Positions 12,233 to 24,897 of a DNA stretch of 64,000 nt are shown here, piece after piece. Origin of the DNA: Lojkania enalia (taxonomy: Eukaryota > Ascomycota > Dothideomycetes > Pleosporales); NCBI GenBank assembly GCA_010094045.1, contig ML986698.1, forward strand, positions 29,666 through 93,665, in the 5' to 3' direction. The translations under genes and the position numbers were made by a program. Under the pieces are notes generated by a model, which had not been told where the DNA came from, made no database searches, and saw only the letters and a list, made by a program, of their open reading frames with translations. Numbering within the stretch: position 1 is the first letter of the stretch; each line of letters starts with the position of its first letter.

Positions 12233-15200
12233 TCACTCTGCTTGAATCTTCGCAACAATCCTCGCTGCAAGAGCAATCATACTGGCGGCACTACTGATCT
12301 CCAAAACGCTCACCTCAGCATTCAACTCCATCCTAATCCAGTTCCTTAGCTCCACACCTGCCAAAGAATCTAATCCATAACTACTCAGGGGTTTGGCCGG
12401 CTCCAGGGGCTCGGCAACATGCAGGATCTTCATTGCCTGCTGGTTCACGGCATCGACAACTGCACCTTGAATTGCAACTGCGTCAGCCTTGTTCTTCAAG
12501 AGGAGGCGGAGACGTTGGAGTTCCTTTGGTCCGTCTTTATCGCTGCTACCACTGTTTGATTCTCCGAATGCGAGGCTGGAGAAGCGGGCATCTGCCAGGA
12601 TACTTGAGTCCTTGCCAAGAGGAACAGCAATGCCAGTAATGAGTTGGCTACCACTGGCTGGGTTGATTGGCGCGACTTGCTGGGTGATGGAGTATTCAAC
12701 TATGCGGTAGAACAGGGCCTCATTGATGCCGAACCAAGTAGAGGGGTCAAAGATCTGGAGGAGATCTTGGTTTCGGCTGATATAACCAATCTCCTCGACG
12801 GCACCGAGGTCAATCGCGTTCGCTGCGAGGCCTTGCTGGCGGCGGTAGATGGCGAAGGCGTCAAGAAAAGCATTAGCAGCAGCGTAATTGGCTTGACCTT
12901 TCTGGCCAACAACTCCAGAGATACTAGAAAGCATGGAGAAGAAGTCGAGGGGTTGCTTTTGTTGCAAGGAAACCTTGTGCAGATTCCAGGTACCGGCAAC
13001 CTTGCAGGTGATCACATCATGGTAGTCTTTGTGGGTCATAGAAGTCCAAAGTGTGTCCTATCGCAAGTTAGTAAGATTTCGATGATTGAGGACACGATAT
13101 TCTTACCCTTAGGACCATTGCACCCTGAATGATACCTCCAATTGGCAAAGTAGCCTCTTTGAACACCCGCTCGACATCTGCCAAGTTTGATATATCCCCG
13201 CGCATCAAATCAACCTCACAGCCTTCAGCACGCATGTTCTTAATTGCCGATTGAGACATTGGATCGTCGTAGCCGCTGCGCTGGATAACAACGATACGTT
13301 TTGCTCCATGTCGAGCGAGCTCGATGGCAAGGCTACCACACAATCCCTTCAAGCCACCCACAAGCAAGTAGGAGACGTCTGGTCGTAGAATGAATTTCCT
13401 TGGGGCTGGTCGTACCTGGACCGGCTTCATGACATCTTTGCCGTTGGATATGACGACCTTTCCAATGTGGTTAGCACCACGCATGTAACGGAAGGCTCCC
13501 GGAATGTCCTCGAATGGGAAGACCGTGATGGGCTCGATAGGTGTTAAGTGGCCTTGAAGAACAAGGTTCATGAGCTGCTTCAGGAGCCTAGCGATAAGGG
13601 CGTCAGAGACATGCTTATGAGCCATATCAAAGCAGACGTATGAAACGTTCCGGCCAAAAGGCTCCATGGAAAGAGAGTTACGGTCGAGCATATCCTTCTT
13701 GCCTAGCTCTACCATCGTACCGCCTTCTCGGATGCAACGCCATGATTCTTCCAGGAGGTCTCCGGTGAGAGAGTTGATGATTACATCAACACCCTCATCG
13801 TTAGTAGCTTCCATAAGTGCGGGTCCGAACTCAGTCGTCCTGGAGTTGAAGATATGATCAGCTGGAACCCCGTATTTCTCCATTAGGAACTTGCGCTTCT
13901 CCTCTGTGCCCACGGTCGCATATACTTCGGCTCCAATGTACTGGCAGATCTGAATGCAGGCTACACCAAGACCACCACTAGCAGAGTGGATCAAGACTCT
14001 CTGGCCCGGCTGCGTATTGGCGAGATCATATAAGCTATACAAGGAAACAAGGTAAACACTTGCCAAGGTCGATGCTTGCTCAAATGTCATAGAGTCCGGG
14101 ATTGGATAGACGCGCTCAGTTGTAGCGATGAGTCGATTGGCAAAGGTACCCTTCTCGAAAATGAGGACTCTTTGGCCGACCTTATAGTTCGTGTTTCCAG
14201 CGCGCCTGATCGTACCAGCACCTTCGAGACCAAGAAGGCGTTCATTTTCAGGAACGATACCCATCGTCACCGCAAGATCCTTGAAGTTGAGACCTGATGC
14301 AGCGATATCGACTTCAACTCTACCATCGGGCAGAGGTAGCTCTTCGGTATCCACTTCAGCCCAGGTGAGGGAATCGAAAGTACCAAGACGTTCACTGACA
14401 AAGCGAACGGTGGTGTTCATATCGTGGATAGACTTGGTCACCATCTCAGCACCCTTTCGTTGCTCGGTTGCATATTTGTTAATAGCATCATCAGCGTAGA
14501 TCCTAGCAACGTGCATTAGACCTTGACGCTCAACATATTCATTCTCGACCTGCGTCTTCGGAGCAGGCTTCAAGAGAGTGCCTAGGACTTGATTGATGGT
14601 TGATGCTGTGCGCTCGCCGGCGGCGGACTGCACATCGAGAGTGGTAATACTTATACTTGGGTCTTCCGATCGAATGGTCCTTGCAAGCCCATGGAACATG
14701 GCCTTCTCCGGGATTGGCACATCCATCTGAGAGCCCTCAGTCACCCAGAGAATCTTGCTGCCCGCAGCCGTAAGAGTTTGCAGGCCTGCCCATTGTTCTT
14801 CACTAAGCGTAGGCATGATGGGTGTAGAGAGATCGTCAAGAACAAGAATAATGGACTTAGACGGAATATCTGCGAAAGGCACGCCGTGCTCGGTAACACC
14901 CCAGCCAAGTCCTCGGAGAGAATCGATCAGCGACTGCGTCAATACCGTGGAGGGACCAAATTTGGCAAGATGAAGCACTTTCGCGGCGGGAGCTCTGGTA
15001 GCGGACGAAGAATCCATGAGTATTGCGGATTTGATCTCCGGCGTCTCTTGGCATGGGACATGTCGTAAGTTCTCAAACATGCTCGCGTATACAAGGCTGT
15101 TGAGTTCCTCTTCCGTAACAGGCGCAGAGACGCCATTAGTATAGTCATTGACCTGAGCAGTCTCATCAGCTTCCAGGAGAAGCAAACTTCCACCACTGCG

Positions 15201-18200
15201 AACCATATCTTGGCTGTGATCGAGAGCATTCTTGACAAGTTGAGCAGAGAATGACTTGAGCTTGATGATCACAAAGTCATAATCAGGCTCTTCTTCGTCA
15301 GCGACGGGCTCTTTCTCAATAGTGACATCGACAACTTTGAATTCGGCGCTTGAGTGCGATGCGTAGCGCTCTTGAGATGCAGTCAGGGCCTCAGCATCAA
15401 TAGATCCATAGTCAAATTGACGACAAGCTGCACGTTCTGGCTTGTGGCTTTCCAACCATAAACTTGCCGAGGCGCCTTTAACCATGTTAAGCTCTGCAAT
15501 CTTCAATGTAGGACGCTTGTGTGAGATCATATCGATAACTTGATTCACACCGTCGGCGCCAAGTTTAGCAAGTTGGGCTTCCGAAGCGAACGTGATGTCT
15601 GGTTTCCAGGCCAAACGAGAGAATTTGTGAGCGGTCCAGGCTGCCTCTTGAGTATCGAGTTTGTGGAACCGCATACCTTTCACCTTGAAGAGCATCGCCC
15701 CGGTGTTAGGATCATACACGGTACCATCAGCCATCCAATTCTTGACTTCCTCTGTGCGACCGAGCTTGACGTATGTGGCCTTGTTAAGAGAGAGACCGGT
15801 CGATGGAAGAGGATTTGTGCAAACGATAACATCATCGATAATTGCTGGGATGAGCACGGCATTGACACTACTTCGGTTGCCCTTCCAAAGACTCGGAGCG
15901 CAAGTCTGCAAACATCCGTCAATACTGGCGGGATGCATTGGATAGTGAGACTGTGGGTTGACGGATGGAGGCACACTGAGATCGACAGTAGCACGGCTAG
16001 TTCTAGATCCGGAGAGTGATTCGATCTCCAACTGTTTCTGGAAGAGAGGACCGAATCCATAGCCTACTTCGGACATTGCCTTGTACCACAGCTGAGCAGG
16101 CGTCTTGGGATCAAGAGGTCGAAGCGCCTCTTTAGAACCAACTTTGTTTAAATCCTCTTCAATACGGACAAGACCGCTCGAGTGTTCAGACCAAACACCA
16201 TCTTGGAGCGAGGAAACCTTAAACTTGTGCCAGATATTGGTGGTCTTATCGCGAGGTGACAGGCTGATCATGATGTTTGTCTTCTTCCCCTCTTCAAGCA
16301 CCAATGCCTTGGGGAACTGAGAGTTCCGGACTCTAAAGCATGGATTCTTAGGCATCGGTTTGTCTTCTAACATGTTGAGAGCCTGACTAATTTGAGACAT
16401 TCCCTCAATCGCCATTGCAATGAAGCCCGCGGCGGGAAATACGATTTCTGGTCCCATCTTGTGATCTTTCAGCCATGGTAGGTCATCCACAGACAACGCC
16501 TTCTTCCAGACAGGGCTATGGTATGAAGTGCTGAGGACCTTTGTGCCGATTAAATCGTGGTGCGGGAAAAGTCTGTAACGCCAATCCTTGCTTGCCTCGC
16601 TTTCGTACCAGTACTGGGTAGAGTGATTCCAAGAATAGTTTGGTAGGTCGGTTATGACAGCGCATCGTTTAGGGCTACCAGTGTTAAGTTGAACCAGATT
16701 GATGGGACCGCCAGCAATGTAAAGGCGACCGGCCACATCGTAGAGCGACTTGATAGCCTCCTGCCCACGGCTAAGAGCGGCACAGTACTGAATGTCCGCG
16801 CCACCACCAGGAAGCTGCTGCTTGATCTGCTTGATAGGACCCGCGAGAGCACCACTAGGTCCGATCTCAATGAGGAAATCCACACCATTTTCTGGAGACA
16901 CCATCTCCTTCAAGGCTTTATCGAACTGAACTGGAGAGACCATGTTAGCCTTCCAGTACTCCGAATTGGCGCTTTGGTCCATTTCCCGCCCAATAACGGA
17001 TGAGAACATCCTGACATTCTTGTTGGGAAGCGACATGTCCTTTGAGATGGCCCTGTTGAGCATGCCAAGATAGATTTCTCCAATCTCAGTCATGAATCTC
17101 GAATGGTAGGCAAGGTCAACTTGGAGCATCCTTGCAAAGTGACCATCCTGGGTCAATCGTTCCTTCAGCTCTTCTAGGGCATCGGTGCGGCCGGAGATTG
17201 TTAAGCTGTTAGGGCTATTGTAGCAGGCAATCTGGATCTGCTTCTCAAGCCCTGAGAAATACTTCAAGACTTGCTCAGCACCTAGACCGACGGCCATCAT
17301 TCCCACCGGTTCTTTTTCAGAGGTCGTAGGCGCGAGAGCAGCTTGTCCTCGGTAAAATGCAGTCAGAATGGCATCCGCTTCGGAAAGCAGACCGGCATCG
17401 TACGCCGCAGCAATCTCACCGGAAGAGTGGCCTACAACAGCCTCAGCCTCGACGCCGCAAGTCTTGAGGATATCCAAGATGACAATCTGGAGCGCAGTAA
17501 CCAGCGGTTGGGAGAATTCAGGCTTCCGCAAAGCCGCTGGAGTGCGGACCTCGGTGAGTTCGCCCAGCAGCGACCATGTTGGAGGGTTTGGCGATGCCTG
17601 AAGCACAGCGTCAAGTCGTTGCAGAACAGTCTTTGCCTGCGGGAAAGTCTCCACAAGCTGCTTGCCCATTTGAGACCATTGTGCACCTTGACCAGTGAAA
17701 ACGAAGCCGACCTTTGGCGTCTGGGTAGGTCTCTTGCCAACTACCAAAGCGCCCTCGTCAATATCCAAGGAGTTCCCGGCGATGAAACCGCGGTAGAAGT
17801 GGCGACTCCTTCTCTCTGAGAGAGTGTAGGCAAGGTCGTTGATGTCAACTTTGACACTTGGGTTCAGCAGATGACTCTTCAGGGCCTTGACGTTCGCTTT
17901 GAGAGACTGCTCATCATTGGCGGAGAACACCAAGGTAAATGGCTGCTTCCGTGTCTTGCTATCATCGTCGCCAAAGAAATCGTCGATAGCCTCCAATTTC
18001 TTGAAGGACGAGACATGGTTCGGTTTGGCCCATTTGCTAGCCTCCTCCAACACAACGTGCGCATTGCTACCGCCGTAGCCAAAAGAGTTAACACTAGCTC
18101 TACGGATCCCAGCGCTCGGCCAGGGGATAGCGGTCCGGGTAGCCCTTAGATTGAGACCCTGAAAATCGATCTTCGGGTTGGGCGTGATGAAGGTTGGGTT

Positions 18201-19651
18201 CCCCGGGATGATGCCACGCTCAACAGCGAGGAGCGCTTTCAGCAAACCCGAGACACCAGCAGCCGGCTCGGAATGGCCAATGTTGCTTTTGATCTGCACG
18301 AAATTAATTAGTTTAAACGATATATGCAGTTAGGTGGCTGATGCTGATGACTTACGGATCCGATTACGAGGGGCTCGGCACGAGCAACCTTGGAAAAGAC
18401 GGAGGCGGCGCCCTTGACCTCGGTGGGATCGCCAGCCTGAAACAGTTAGCCCCATGATGCTCTCGACCCTGCAGATCCACGCCTCTTTTTACTACTCACC
18501 TGTGTTCCCGTGCCGTGACATTCGAGATAGCCTGTTTGGCTGAAGTCCGCGATCTGCGCATTCGCATACGCCGCTCTGATGGCCACTGCCTGGGCTTCGG
18601 CGTTCGGGCTCGCAATTCCAGGGGTTCGCCCGTCGCTATTTGTCGAAGTGCCGCGAATGACACCGCGAATCGGGTCACCATCCCGGATCGCATCCTCCAG
18701 ACGCTTCAGCATCACGCAGTTGACGGCTTCTGCCTTAATGTAGCCGTCGGCCTTCACGTCGAAGGTATGGCACTTGCCGGATAGAGATGAGGCCCCCTTC
18801 ATAGCTCCAGCTGTCTTTGGTTAACACCCAATCCAACAATATCTTTAGGTACTACGAGGCCAAAAACTTACTATCCATTACATGCTCTGGAGAAAGGTAT
18901 AAGTTGGAGGCTGCAACAATAGCACCGTTGACCTCTCTTGTCTGGAGATATCGAACGGCGACATCAAGCGACACCAGACTTCCGGAGCAAGCCGTATCGA
19001 TTGTCATACTGGGACCCTTAATGTTCAGGAAGTGGCTTATGCGGTTGCTGAGAATTGCCCTTCCAACTCCAACTGTTACTCCTGGAACCCTGTCGTCTGG
19101 GTCTCGAGACTGCATATCTGCATAATCTGGTATATGGCGTTAATATTTGATCACTTCGACAAACTAAGAATTGTCTTACCAACTGCGTATGACCCAACAA
19201 AGCACGCCACCGGGGCGCCGTTGACCTGCTCAAGGGTGATACCCGCATTCTCGAGACACTCGTAGACGACTTCCAGCAGCTGCCGCTGCTGGGGGTCCAT
19301 AGCAAGTGCCTCAGCCGAGGAGACCTCGAAGAACTGCGCATCGAAGTCCTTGGGGTCAATGTTTTCCAGAAACATGCCACCAGGCGAGCGCATCGTCTTT
19401 GGTTTCTTCGACCCATCGTAATGAGTCTTGAAATCGAAGCGCGACTCTGGAGGCTCGTTCCGTGCAACACCGCCCTGCTCAAGGAAGTTCCAAAGGGTCT
19501 CGATGGAATTGCAGTCGCCAGGAAGACGACATGCCATGCCCACCACGGCAATTGGGTCTTGGACATATGTGGTTGGCTTCTGTGACGAGGTGACAGAGCC
19601 TGACACCCCGTTCACCACATACCCTTCCTGTCCGTTGCTGTTGATGGTCAT
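12233..19651 (-). CDS. Highly reducing type I polyketide synthase (KS-AT-DH-inactive MT-ER-KR-ACP)
   Basis: Six exons: 19651-19180, 19126-18872, 18810-18500, 18436-18356, 18293-13107 and 13057-12233, giving 2376 aa. Four introns fall in the KS and one in the KR. KS: active Cys204 in DTACSGSL, with His341 (ECHGTGT) and His380 ([12 protein letters not shown]). [12 protein letters not shown] and Ser663 in GHSSGE. DH: His984 ([13 protein letters not shown]) and Asp1165 (IDGCLQ). The region between DH and ER has methyltransferase length but no glycine-rich SAM motif. [28 protein letters not shown] plus catalytic SS and NYAAAN. ACP: Ser2333 in [10 protein letters not shown]. There is no thioesterase or reductive release domain, so release must come from another enzyme. 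It makes a reduced, probably unmethylated polyketide chain in the cytosol. It shares a 769-bp divergent promoter with the hydrolase gene at 20421. Confidence 0.95.
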
Positions 19652-20420
19652 GTTTAATCCCGTTATAATTCGTTGACAATTGAGAAGAGATGATGGATAG
19701 CGGGATATGATTCTGGTCGTCTCGTGTGATTCTCAGCTGATGCAATTCTAGAGAGCAAAGGCATGTCCCTTCTCCATCCTTATAACAGAGGATACTCAAA
19801 CAGAGCGTTTAGCTTGTTTATGCCTTACTCATCCGAACATCAAATTAGACAACTTGCCAACCCCGGGATGTCGTATACCGCCGTTCCTACCGGGCATGAA
19901 TCAGCCGCTCAGCATTAGCATTTTCCCAATTATTCCCAAACACCGACTTACTGGGCGTTATCGGTGACCTGGTCCCTGGTTTGGCGTCGGGTTTTTTCTT
20001 TGATAGAATGCATGCATGCATGCATGCATGATAGTGAATGGTGTGCAACTCCGCCGCACGGCCAGGCCCGCCACGCGACTCCGCAAGCCCGGTAAGACGC
20101 CGCGTCTGACACGGCGGTAGTATTTTTGTCTCTCACGAGCACGAGCCATATTGTAGAACACCGAATTGTAAACGTTTTGTATTTTTTCTTGCTATTTGGG
20201 CCTTTTGAAGGCATACTTGAGAATGGCGTGACAATGTGTTTGCGTTCAGGTTTGATTTTTTTCTTGACTTCGTTCTGGGACTGCAGTGACATATTCTACT
20301 TCTTCGTCTGTTTTCGCACGTTGCAATCGTCCTTGATCAGAATTTCTCCTTTGAAGCCCTTTGATTTCACTGTTAGTCTTTAGAATTGTTTCTATTTGGC
20401 TCGACAAATTTGAGTTCGAA
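19652..20420. promoter_or_regulatory. Divergent promoter of the PKS and alpha/beta hydrolase genes
   Basis: 769 bp separate the two start codons, so the genes are probably co-regulated. The only conspicuous structure is a self-complementary ATGC tetranucleotide repeat at 20008-20030. Confidence 0.5.
20008..20030. repeat. ATGC tetranucleotide repeat
   Basis: Nearly six tandem copies of ATGC lie in the PKS/hydrolase intergenic region. The array is its own reverse complement and contains overlapping TGCATGCA palindromes. Confidence 0.9.
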
Positions 20421-21326
20421 ATGGAGCCCCGCAAAGACATCTCTTTCAAAACCGTCGACGGCCTCACACTCAAGGGCTGGTTATATCCTGTAACCCAGGT
20501 CTCTGGCCGCGCCCCCGCAATTATCATCACACCCGGCTTTAATTGCGTTAAAGAAATGTTCGTACCAGAAGTAGGAGCCTACTTCCAAAAAGCTGGCATC
20601 GCCGCGCTGATATACGATCCGCGCACCCTAGGCGACAGCGAGGGTTTGCCGCGCAACGACATTGATCCCATGAAGCAGCTCTCCGACTATAGCGACGCTC
20701 TCTCCTTCCTCCTCCAACAGCCAGACATCGATCCAGAGCGGATCGCATTCTGGGGCATGTCCTTCAGCGCCACCATCGCACTCTGCGCCGCGGCAATGGA
20801 CAAGCGCGCCCGCGTCTGCATTGCCATCTGCCCGCTCCTTGACTTCACCTACACTCCCGAGAAGTTGCCCAAAGTCCTTATGTCAAGCATGCGCGATCGT
20901 CTCTCGCAAGTTGCCGGTAACGCGCCGTCTTTTCTACCCGTCCTGACCGCCGACGGCAAGAACCCCGCGGGTCTAGGCTTCGAGACAAACACCGAGGAGC
21001 TGGACTACATGATGAACGCCAAATCGCGCGGGGCACCCAACTACGAGAATAGGACGACCCTGCAGACATACTACAAGTTGGTAGTTTGGCAGCCGCATGG
21101 CATCATCCGGCACATGGCCCCTACCAAGGTGTGCATGATTGTACCGGAGCTAGACCGGATTTCCCCGCCCAAGAAGCAGTTTGAGCTCTTTGAGACATTG
21201 CCCGAGGGGAAGCAGAGCTATATTGCCAAGGGCAAAGGCCATTTGGATGTGCTTAGTGGGGAGCAGTTTGAGGAATTGATGGGGCTGCAGGCGAAGTTCT
21301 TGCAGGAGAAATGGGAAGAGAAGTAG
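20421..21326 (+). CDS. Alpha/beta hydrolase, candidate polyketide hydrolase or acyl transferase
   Basis: A single exon of 301 aa. I start at the ATG at 20421 (MEPRKDISFKTVDGLTLKG), where the fold begins; an upstream in-frame ATG would add 20 residues that look like leader. The serine nucleophile is in the elbow GMSFSA. The acid is probably the Asp of VPELDRISP and the histidine that of GKGHLDVL. The family includes small alpha/beta proteins encoded beside fungal reducing PKS genes, some of which move or hydrolyse the ACP-bound chain (the fumagillin transferase Af380 is the type I have in mind). Because the PKS lacks a release domain and this gene is divergent to it, a role in chain release or transfer is a reasonable inference. 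The FSH hydrolase at 33207 is the competing candidate. Confidence 0.8.
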   Translation: MEPRKDISFKTVDGLTLKGWLYPVTQVSGRAPAIIITPGFNCVKEMFVPEVGAYFQKAGIAALIYDPRTLGDSEGLPRNDIDPMKQLSDYSDALSFLLQQPDIDPERIAFWGMSFSATIALCAAAMDKRARVCIAICPLLDFTYTPEKLPKVLMSSMRDRLSQVAGNAPSFLPVLTADGKNPAGLGFETNTEELDYMMNAKSRGAPNYENRTTLQTYYKLVVWQPHGIIRHMAPTKVCMIVPELDRISPPKKQFELFETLPEGKQSYIAKGKGHLDVLSGEQFEELMGLQAKFLQEKWEEK

Positions 21327-21768
21327 AGGGGGCGCAAATTTTCTTCTTAGGAAATTAGTATATAGAATCTTGTTATGGAATATTGATAGATTCAGTTTTG
21401 CTGTTGAATATATATATGATGTTGATCACGAAGCCTAATTCTACTATGAATGCGTCTTATTTGTCTAACCTCAATCATGCCATAAATTTCGACTTTGATT
21501 TGGCAATGCCATCATAACAAGTGAATAGCAACTTTAGGTGGACATGCTTAGTGAGAGAAGAGATCTACTACTCGAAATCTTAGCAAGTGTAACAATTTTC
21601 GAAATAGGTTCACTTGATGGCATACGCGTTGGTCTCAAATATGCACAGCATTCTTAATAATCCCATGATAAATCCCCAAAAAAAAGAGTGTATATTGCAA
21701 ATTTATAAAATATTCAAGCGAGTGACAAGAGTTTCTCATATGATACAGCCCCATTATCATTCCGACAC
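21327..21768. other. Convergent 3' intergenic region
   Basis: AT-rich sequence between the hydrolase and P450 stop codons. No gene is seen; it probably holds the two 3' ends. Confidence 0.5.
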
Positions 21769-23346
21769 CTACTCAATAACAACTCTCACACCGGGGCAAC
21801 CCTTGTACATCTTGGGCGCAAACCGATCTCTCGCAAGCTCAACGTCTCTCTTCGTCGTATCATACAACTTCACTCTACCACCTATCTTTCTAAAGAAATT
21901 TGCAAGTGCAATATATAGTTCAGCATATCCCAATTGCATACCCGTGCAGCTTCGCGTCCCCTTGCCAAAGCTAACCATGTATCGCGAAAGTTTGCGACCG
22001 TCCGGCGCCACGGGGTTATCGAGCCAGCGCTCTGGGACAAAGTCATGCGAGTTCGGGAAGATTGTCTCGTCATGAGAGACAGGGTAGATATCCATAGAAA
22101 CATTTGTGCTTGGAGGAATCATGTGAGTGGGGTTAGCCTGCGGGTAGGGGAGAGGACCGCCGTGGTAGATACGTGGCATACGCTGGGAGGTACCGTACGA
22201 GAGACGCAAAGCTTCTTCGATGCAAGCGCTCAGATAAGGCAATTTGGCGAGCTCATCCCAGGATGGCATATTTGTGGGATCGGTGATTGCCTCATCGAGC
22301 TCTGTACGCAGACGGTCTTGGATGGCCGGTTGATCCAAAATATGGAAACAGGCGACTACGAGCGTGCGCATTGTAGACTCGACACCTGCACCAATGATGC
22401 TAATGGATTCGTGGTGGAGACGAGTCAATGTCAACTCCTGCGGCGGAAGACCTGAATCCAAAAGTTCGCGAAAGATGGTGTTGTCAGCCTTCGACTCGTC
22501 CTTTGGTTGACTGAGAATGGAGGATATCTGGTCTGTCAATTCCTTGTTGAATTTGATGACAGAATCCATCTGCGGCTGCATGGCAACGAGCATCCAGTCG
22601 GGAAGCCTCTGCATGATCTTGTTGATGATGGGGAATTGGACGACCCAATGTACTGGCTCCAGAAGATCCATCATAGCTTGATTTAGAGGGCTATGGAACT
22701 CTGGTTGGTCAACGAAATTGTACTGTCGCTCGTACGCGTAGCCAACAATGGTATCAGACGAAACACAGCCCCACATTTTGTTTAAATTGACGACTCGTCC
22801 GGTGCCTGCATAGTCCTTCTGCAACTTCTCTAGCAACTTGTCCATGGTGAACTGAATCTTCGGGCTAAATGCAGCAAGTTTGCGCTTCGAGAAAAATGGA
22901 TTTAGCGCAGAACGTCGCATCTTGTGATCGTGGTGCTTGGTAGAAGCAAAGGCAGACAAGGGATTGCCGAAGCGGTCTGAGATAGCTGCAGGCTTGTCGA
23001 CAGGCCGGGATGGGTGGAAGAAGTATTCATGGTAGGCTGAGTCCTGAATATGGATTTCATCAGGCGTGATGCGGATGATAGGACCATATTTTTCGTGCCA
23101 TTTGCGGTATGCCCAAGGGAACTGGCCGCCTTCGCCATTGAAAAGTTCATAGTACGTCTCTACCCAGAACGTCAAAGCGGCGAGTTTGGGGCCGGGGAAC
23201 TTGGCCAGAGGACTGAGGTAGAGACGATAGACGACGAGATAGACAATGTAGATGCAATAGAGGGTGGCAACAGAAACAAGGGTGATAGTGGTGGGGCTCT
23301 GATGAGCGGCCCACGCTTTTAGTGCTTGGAATTGAGCGTCTGCCAT
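21769..23346 (-). CDS. Cytochrome P450 monooxygenase (trichodiene-oxygenase-like clade), intronless
   Basis: A single exon of 525 aa, normal length. There is an N-terminal membrane helix (about residues 19-41, ITLVSVATLYCIYIVYLVVY) followed by the proline-rich hinge SPLAKFPGPK. The I-helix oxygen-binding segment is GAGVESTM, the K-helix ExxR is EEALR, and the haem loop FGKGTRSCTG carries the thiolate Cys467. It is an ER-anchored class II P450 that uses the cell's shared reductase. By overall pattern it resembles the fungal trichodiene-oxygenase-like P450s, as does the second P450 at 35377. The substrate is unknown but is inferred to be the cluster's polyketide. Unlike its relative it has no introns. 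Confidence 0.92.
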   Translation of the reverse strand: MADAQFQALKAWAAHQSPTTITLVSVATLYCIYIVYLVVYRLYLSPLAKFPGPKLAALTFWVETYYELFNGEGGQFPWAYRKWHEKYGPIIRITPDEIHIQDSAYHEYFFHPSRPVDKPAAISDRFGNPLSAFASTKHHDHKMRRSALNPFFSKRKLAAFSPKIQFTMDKLLEKLQKDYAGTGRVVNLNKMWGCVSSDTIVGYAYERQYNFVDQPEFHSPLNQAMMDLLEPVHWVVQFPIINKIMQRLPDWMLVAMQPQMDSVIKFNKELTDQISSILSQPKDESKADNTIFRELLDSGLPPQELTLTRLHHESISIIGAGVESTMRTLVVACFHILDQPAIQDRLRTELDEAITDPTNMPSWDELAKLPYLSACIEEALRLSYGTSQRMPRIYHGGPLPYPQANPTHMIPPSTNVSMDIYPVSHDETIFPNSHDFVPERWLDNPVAPDGRKLSRYMVSFGKGTRSCTGMQLGYAELYIALANFFRKIGGRVKLYDTTKRDVELARDRFAPKMYKGCPGVRVVIE

Positions 23347-24897
23347 GATGCAACTTTTCTTAGTCTTGTCTGTACTATGAACGAAGGTCTGGTGCTGGAC
23401 AAGTCCATGATTAAGACAGCCATTTGTCGCACTATGACATTGTCGAAAAGCACGGTAGCGATGTTAGGAATGTAAATTACGGTTTCATTTCGCGGCAGCA
23501 CAGTACTACGGTCGGTTTTCACTCATAGCTGGCGGCCTAGAATAGCATGGGGTTCGGCAATCTAGTCGTACTTTGAGGGAATATGGCGTTCTGGCATCAG
23601 TCTGAGTGGGGGAGTCGGACTATGCCGCCACTACGCACGGCGCGGTGTATGGGGGGAGGTTCAGCTTGACCATCCTAGTCAAGATCTAGAATGCTCACCG
23701 GCGAGGCCTTGGCGGATCGTGTAAGTATGCGCTGGTTGGCACTAGCGAGCTCCTGAGGAAACAGCGCACGTGTTTGGCGCATGGGAACGCTCGAAGATGT
23801 GGGAGGAGCTGAAGCCGGGGCCAAGGGAGCTCGTTTGGTCCATGGACATCGATGGATTGGGGAAGAGCTGCAGGAGATAGATTGCTTACGCTCGTTTCCG
23901 AGAGTCTGATAGACGTTTGGCGCATATCGCTGGGTGGCGCGGGCGGTGAGGCGAGCGGTGCTGGCTGGAAAGGCTGAGAGGGCTTGCAGGGAGCGCGGTG
24001 ATTAAGGCGCCGGCGGTGTCGGTGCGGGAGGATGCGGGCTAGCATCGCCGCGAGCTGATTGGTGCGGGAATGGCTGGCGCTAGTCTGAACTAGGCCGCGC
24101 TAGGCTGGGCCGCTTGCGGAGTTCGTGCTAGTCCGCGGCGGAGGGGCAGGGGGCGCAGAGCAGCCTGCGGAGTTGCGGGAAAGGCGCTGGTCCGTGCGGG
24201 GCGGCGCCACGACGGAAGGAGCTAGCGTCGGGAGTTAGCCGGCCCATCTCACCTAGGCACATCTGCTCCACTGCTCCCGCGCCTCGCATTCTTTCGACGC
24301 CTCGCATTCCTCAATCCTCCACTCTGCGCTTATCCTCTCATATCGGCGCCCGCAACGCTTCGTTCCAGACGCGCTCTGCGGTCCATGCACCGAGCCTCAA
24401 AATTAGAAACGCTCCTCTCCCACCAATGGATGTTCCCCAACCATCCGCGCCCATCATCATCTTCCGCCGCTTGTACCTGCATCTGCCCGCTTATCGTGCG
24501 GAGTCCCTGCTTCTACGGCGCCCATCCTGTTGTTGCTCCGTCCGCAATTCCCCGCCCTCGGCGCAAACTGTGCCCTACAGACCCTTCGATGGGCGGCATT
24601 GCGGGCTTAGAAATTGATCCATGGAGCCAATTAGTCAGTTGTGCGCTGCGAAGTTGTCGCTGTGCCACGGATCTCGCTGCCTTGTGAAGTCCCCTCTTTA
24701 CGTTGTGCGTCGCGCCTACTTGTACTGGCCTATTGTTTAAAGACCGCTTCCCATCCACCGTTAACATGCCATCGAGAAAGCTGCTCGCTGTCCTTTGTCC
24801 CTGTCTGCCCATTACCTCATCCAAGCAGCAATCACTCCCACAACAACCAACCATCGCACCTGAATCCAAGCCACTTGCTGACGACAAGAGCTCAACT
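23347..24897. promoter_or_regulatory. Divergent intergenic region between P450 and SDR, GC-rich
   Basis: 1.55 kb separate two divergent start codons. The stretch 23700-24260 is visibly GC-rich compared with the other cluster spacers. A CACGTG box lies at 23768-23773. Short open frames near 24385-24950 are compositional, except that an ATG at 24765 is in frame with the SDR start at 24898. Confidence 0.45.

Noticed and set aside
12233..13039. Separate small KR-ACP gene next to the PKS
   Set aside because: A 49-bp intron with a GTAAGA donor joins it in frame to the main PKS exon, and the KR domain needs both parts.
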